Shown here piece by piece: positions 62,303-64,000 of a stretch of 64,000 nt of DNA. Below the pieces are notes generated by a model, which saw only the letters and a program-made list of their open reading frames with translations, did not search any database and was not told the DNA's origin. Source of the stretch: Prosapia bicincta. Taxonomy: Eukaryota > Arthropoda > Insecta > Hemiptera > Cercopidae. How positions within the stretch are numbered: the stretch's first letter is position 1; the number at the start of each line of letters is the position of its first letter. Where the stretch lies: assembly GCA_036971475.1 (NCBI GenBank), contig JBAIZL010000002.1, positions 355,821,582-355,885,581 on the forward strand. The letters are read 5' to 3'. The position numbers were made by a program, and so were the translations under genes.

Positions 62303-62650
62303 ATGCGAATTCTCGATCTGAACGTAACAGATATCAAGAATGACAATCACGTGTCCCATCAGGATAATAATTTGGAACAAATTCCTAATAAAGTTAATGC
62401 GGAAATATTCATTGATAACAGTGTCGAGGAAAATGAATTAAAAATAAAACCAGTTTACAGTAAAAAGAAATGTTTGAAAAGAATTTGGTCAGATTCTGAG
62501 AAAAAAGCTGTCATTAAGGAATTCAATAAAGAAATATTACTTGGCATAATTCCTGGTAAAGAATCTTGTGTCGCTTGTATAGCAAAATACGATGTACTTT
62601 CAGCAAGGAAGTGGACAGATATAAAATATTTTGTAAAGAACAGGATTTAA
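62303..62650 (+). CDS. C-terminal module of the recombinase-like protein
   Basis: In the same frame as the catalytic domain after its TGA, 115 codons: a polar linker and then KRIWSDSEKKAVIKEFNKEI, IIPGKESCVACIAKY and ARKWTDIKYFVKNRI. The 'W..EEK.AV...' and 'W.DIKYYVKN' ends with a CxxC between them match the C-terminal end remembered for the same recombinase-like family, so the true protein should extend to here. A stop follows at 62648. Confidence 0.65.
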   Translation: MRILDLNVTDIKNDNHVSHQDNNLEQIPNKVNAEIFIDNSVEENELKIKPVYSKKKCLKRIWSDSEKKAVIKEFNKEILLGIIPGKESCVACIAKYDVLSARKWTDIKYFVKNRI

Positions 62651-64000
62651 CAATATTTTAAAAATTATAAACTAAATATTATTTTTGCGTTCTATATATT
62701 TTTGAAGAAGCTTAAAGAATACAAAGAGCGTTTTAATCATTTACTTACTGTAGTTTTAAAAGTTTTTGTAATTATGTATTAAAAATATTGTTTACTAAAT
62801 ATTTAATATAAGGCTACTAATATTCCTTCTAACTAAATTCTGTCAAATGTAACAATTTTAACTTTTCAATTTCAAAATATATAATATTTAAAATTTGAAT
62901 GTACTATAGTTTACGTCACTTCTTTTCTTATAATTTAGCTGCCCTATTATATATAATCAATGTATCATTTTATAACTTGAATATGTAGGATTATGTCTCT
63001 AATGTAAATATTATTTTTTTAATTAGTTATTTTACAAGTTTTATCATGTAGTATTTAAAACACTTTTATTGTTTGTAATCTTTTTAGTTGTACAAAAGTT
63101 AATTACTGTCTTTTACATTACACTCCTGTCGTATTTAGATACATTTGTTATCATTTATTTGTGTGCAAAAAAATAAAATTTTATACCACAATTTGTGAAT
63201 AATTAAATTCGACAGTTTTCAAGAATATTTTATTAAGTTAAGTAAGTAGTTAATCGTTAAAATAGATATTTATAGTATGTTGCGAAAAGGTTTATCTTAT
63301 AGGTTATTGAAAATGTACGTTTATAGTTTAATAACTTTATCTGAATAGTATTATTGTTTTCTATTTCATATTTAGTACCACTTATATTTGTTTTCGTAAA
63401 TTTTCTATTCTATAATTTCTGTTTAGGCTCTTTAAACTATTTACTACTGAGAACAATAAAAAAATCACAGTAATACTATATTGATTTTCTCGTAGCCTAT
63501 CTCCCACTGTGTTTTCATTTACTCAGAACGCCATTTTCATCAGCAAAATAAATTACCTTCCTATGGATATAGACTACACATATGAAAAATAATTTATGTA
63601 GGATTTTTTTAATGTTAATAATCTGTAAGTAACCCTAACGTTATTTAATCATATTATTATGTAATACTATTAACCCAGTACTATAAATACATTGAGAATG
63701 TTTTATAACATCAAGGAGTGTAGGCCTACTTGTGGTTGTTAGTTAATTAATTGTTTTTATTGAAACATAAATAATATTTTTTAAATTGAGATGTGTAGTT
63801 TGCTAAATGCCTAAATGTCCTACAAAATATAAAATTATAAACAAATTTATTGCTGTGTAAACCTCAGTTAAATATTTAAACATAGAACAAAGGAATTGAT
63901 TAAAATAATTTCATTAAACTTATTGGCTTATTATAACATTTAAAAACTAGAAAAATGTAGTTTAAAGGAAAATAATCAAGCCTTTACCTTGAGAGTCTGA
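62651..64000. other. 3' flank, AT-rich
   Basis: No gene was recognised. AATAAA-type sites, including one near 63173, could serve as polyadenylation signals for the gene upstream. Confidence 0.35.

Larger units (their letters stand above)
58428..62650 (+). pseudogene. Tudor-like/zinc-finger/tyrosine-recombinase gene, broken
   Basis: Three exons (58428-58576, 58951-59103, from 59905) join in matching phase. They lead into a frame that runs, across two in-frame TGA codons and one frameshift, to 62650. Order of parts: two 'VKWxDG..YPAxIL' modules, an acidic-polar linker, two zinc fingers, a helical domain, a tyrosine-recombinase catalytic domain, and a C-terminal WSDSEKKAVIKEF / VKYF-like module. 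The zinc-finger, recombinase and C-terminal parts follow the order of a family of recombinase-like proteins scattered through invertebrate and fish genomes, as recalled without a search. Crypton-type mobile elements and their domesticated derivatives are the nearest named relatives. With three lesions in about 950 codons it is a young pseudogene or decayed element, unless recoding or assembly error explains the breaks. Confidence 0.7.

Overview
This is an AT-rich piece of animal nuclear DNA. It contains spliced exons with GT-AG introns, non-LTR and Penelope-like retroelements, hAT, pogo-type and probable piggyBac relics, foldback elements, satellites and long microsatellites, and no prokaryotic-style gene packing. 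The mix of elements suggests an arthropod, probably an insect, but nothing in the window fixes the species. No rRNA, tRNA or CRISPR array was recognised. Almost every open frame is a mobile-element relic or a low-complexity artefact.

Layout. 0.9-3.5 kb: short tandem duplications, then a satellite array with a 280-bp dimer. 5.2-6.7 kb: an inverted repeat. 7.7-8.1 kb: a probable internally deleted piggyBac relic. 9.0-11.75 kb: a second array of the same satellite family in the opposite orientation, organised in 702-bp higher-order units. 12.2-12.9 kb: a TA tract and a 17-bp minisatellite. 13.0-16.0 kb: foldback elements, including an almost perfect 0.37-kb palindrome. 16.6-18.1 kb: an old tandem duplication. 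19.7-25.3 kb: minus-strand relics, namely a LINE RNase H fragment, a long LINE (endonuclease end, RT, RNase H) and a ZBED-type hAT relic. 28.1-29.6 and 32.0-33.0 kb: more LINE fragments. 34.6-36.7 kb: a satellite of about 163 bp. 38-44.6 kb: a duplicated block made of a 240/308-bp satellite, a shared unique segment and a pogo/Tigger-type relic.

45.544-49.787 kb: a complete hAT transposon with terminal inverted repeats and a perfect 8-bp target-site duplication. Its BED-finger transposase is interrupted by one frameshift. 52.4-56.4 kb: three Penelope-like fragments, two of them forming a large inverted repeat around the third, which itself carries a nested foldback element.

58.4-62.65 kb: the most interesting locus. 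Exons carrying a repeated 'VKWxDG..YPAxIL' module splice, in matching phase, into a long exon with two zinc fingers. This continues into a tyrosine-recombinase-type catalytic domain and a conserved-looking C-terminal module. Two in-frame TGA codons and one frameshift break the reading frame. It is either a young pseudogene of a recombinase-derived gene or a decayed copy of a recombinase-type mobile element.

Repeat boundaries are by eye and may be off by about 20 bases. Family assignments come from motif recognition, not database searches.
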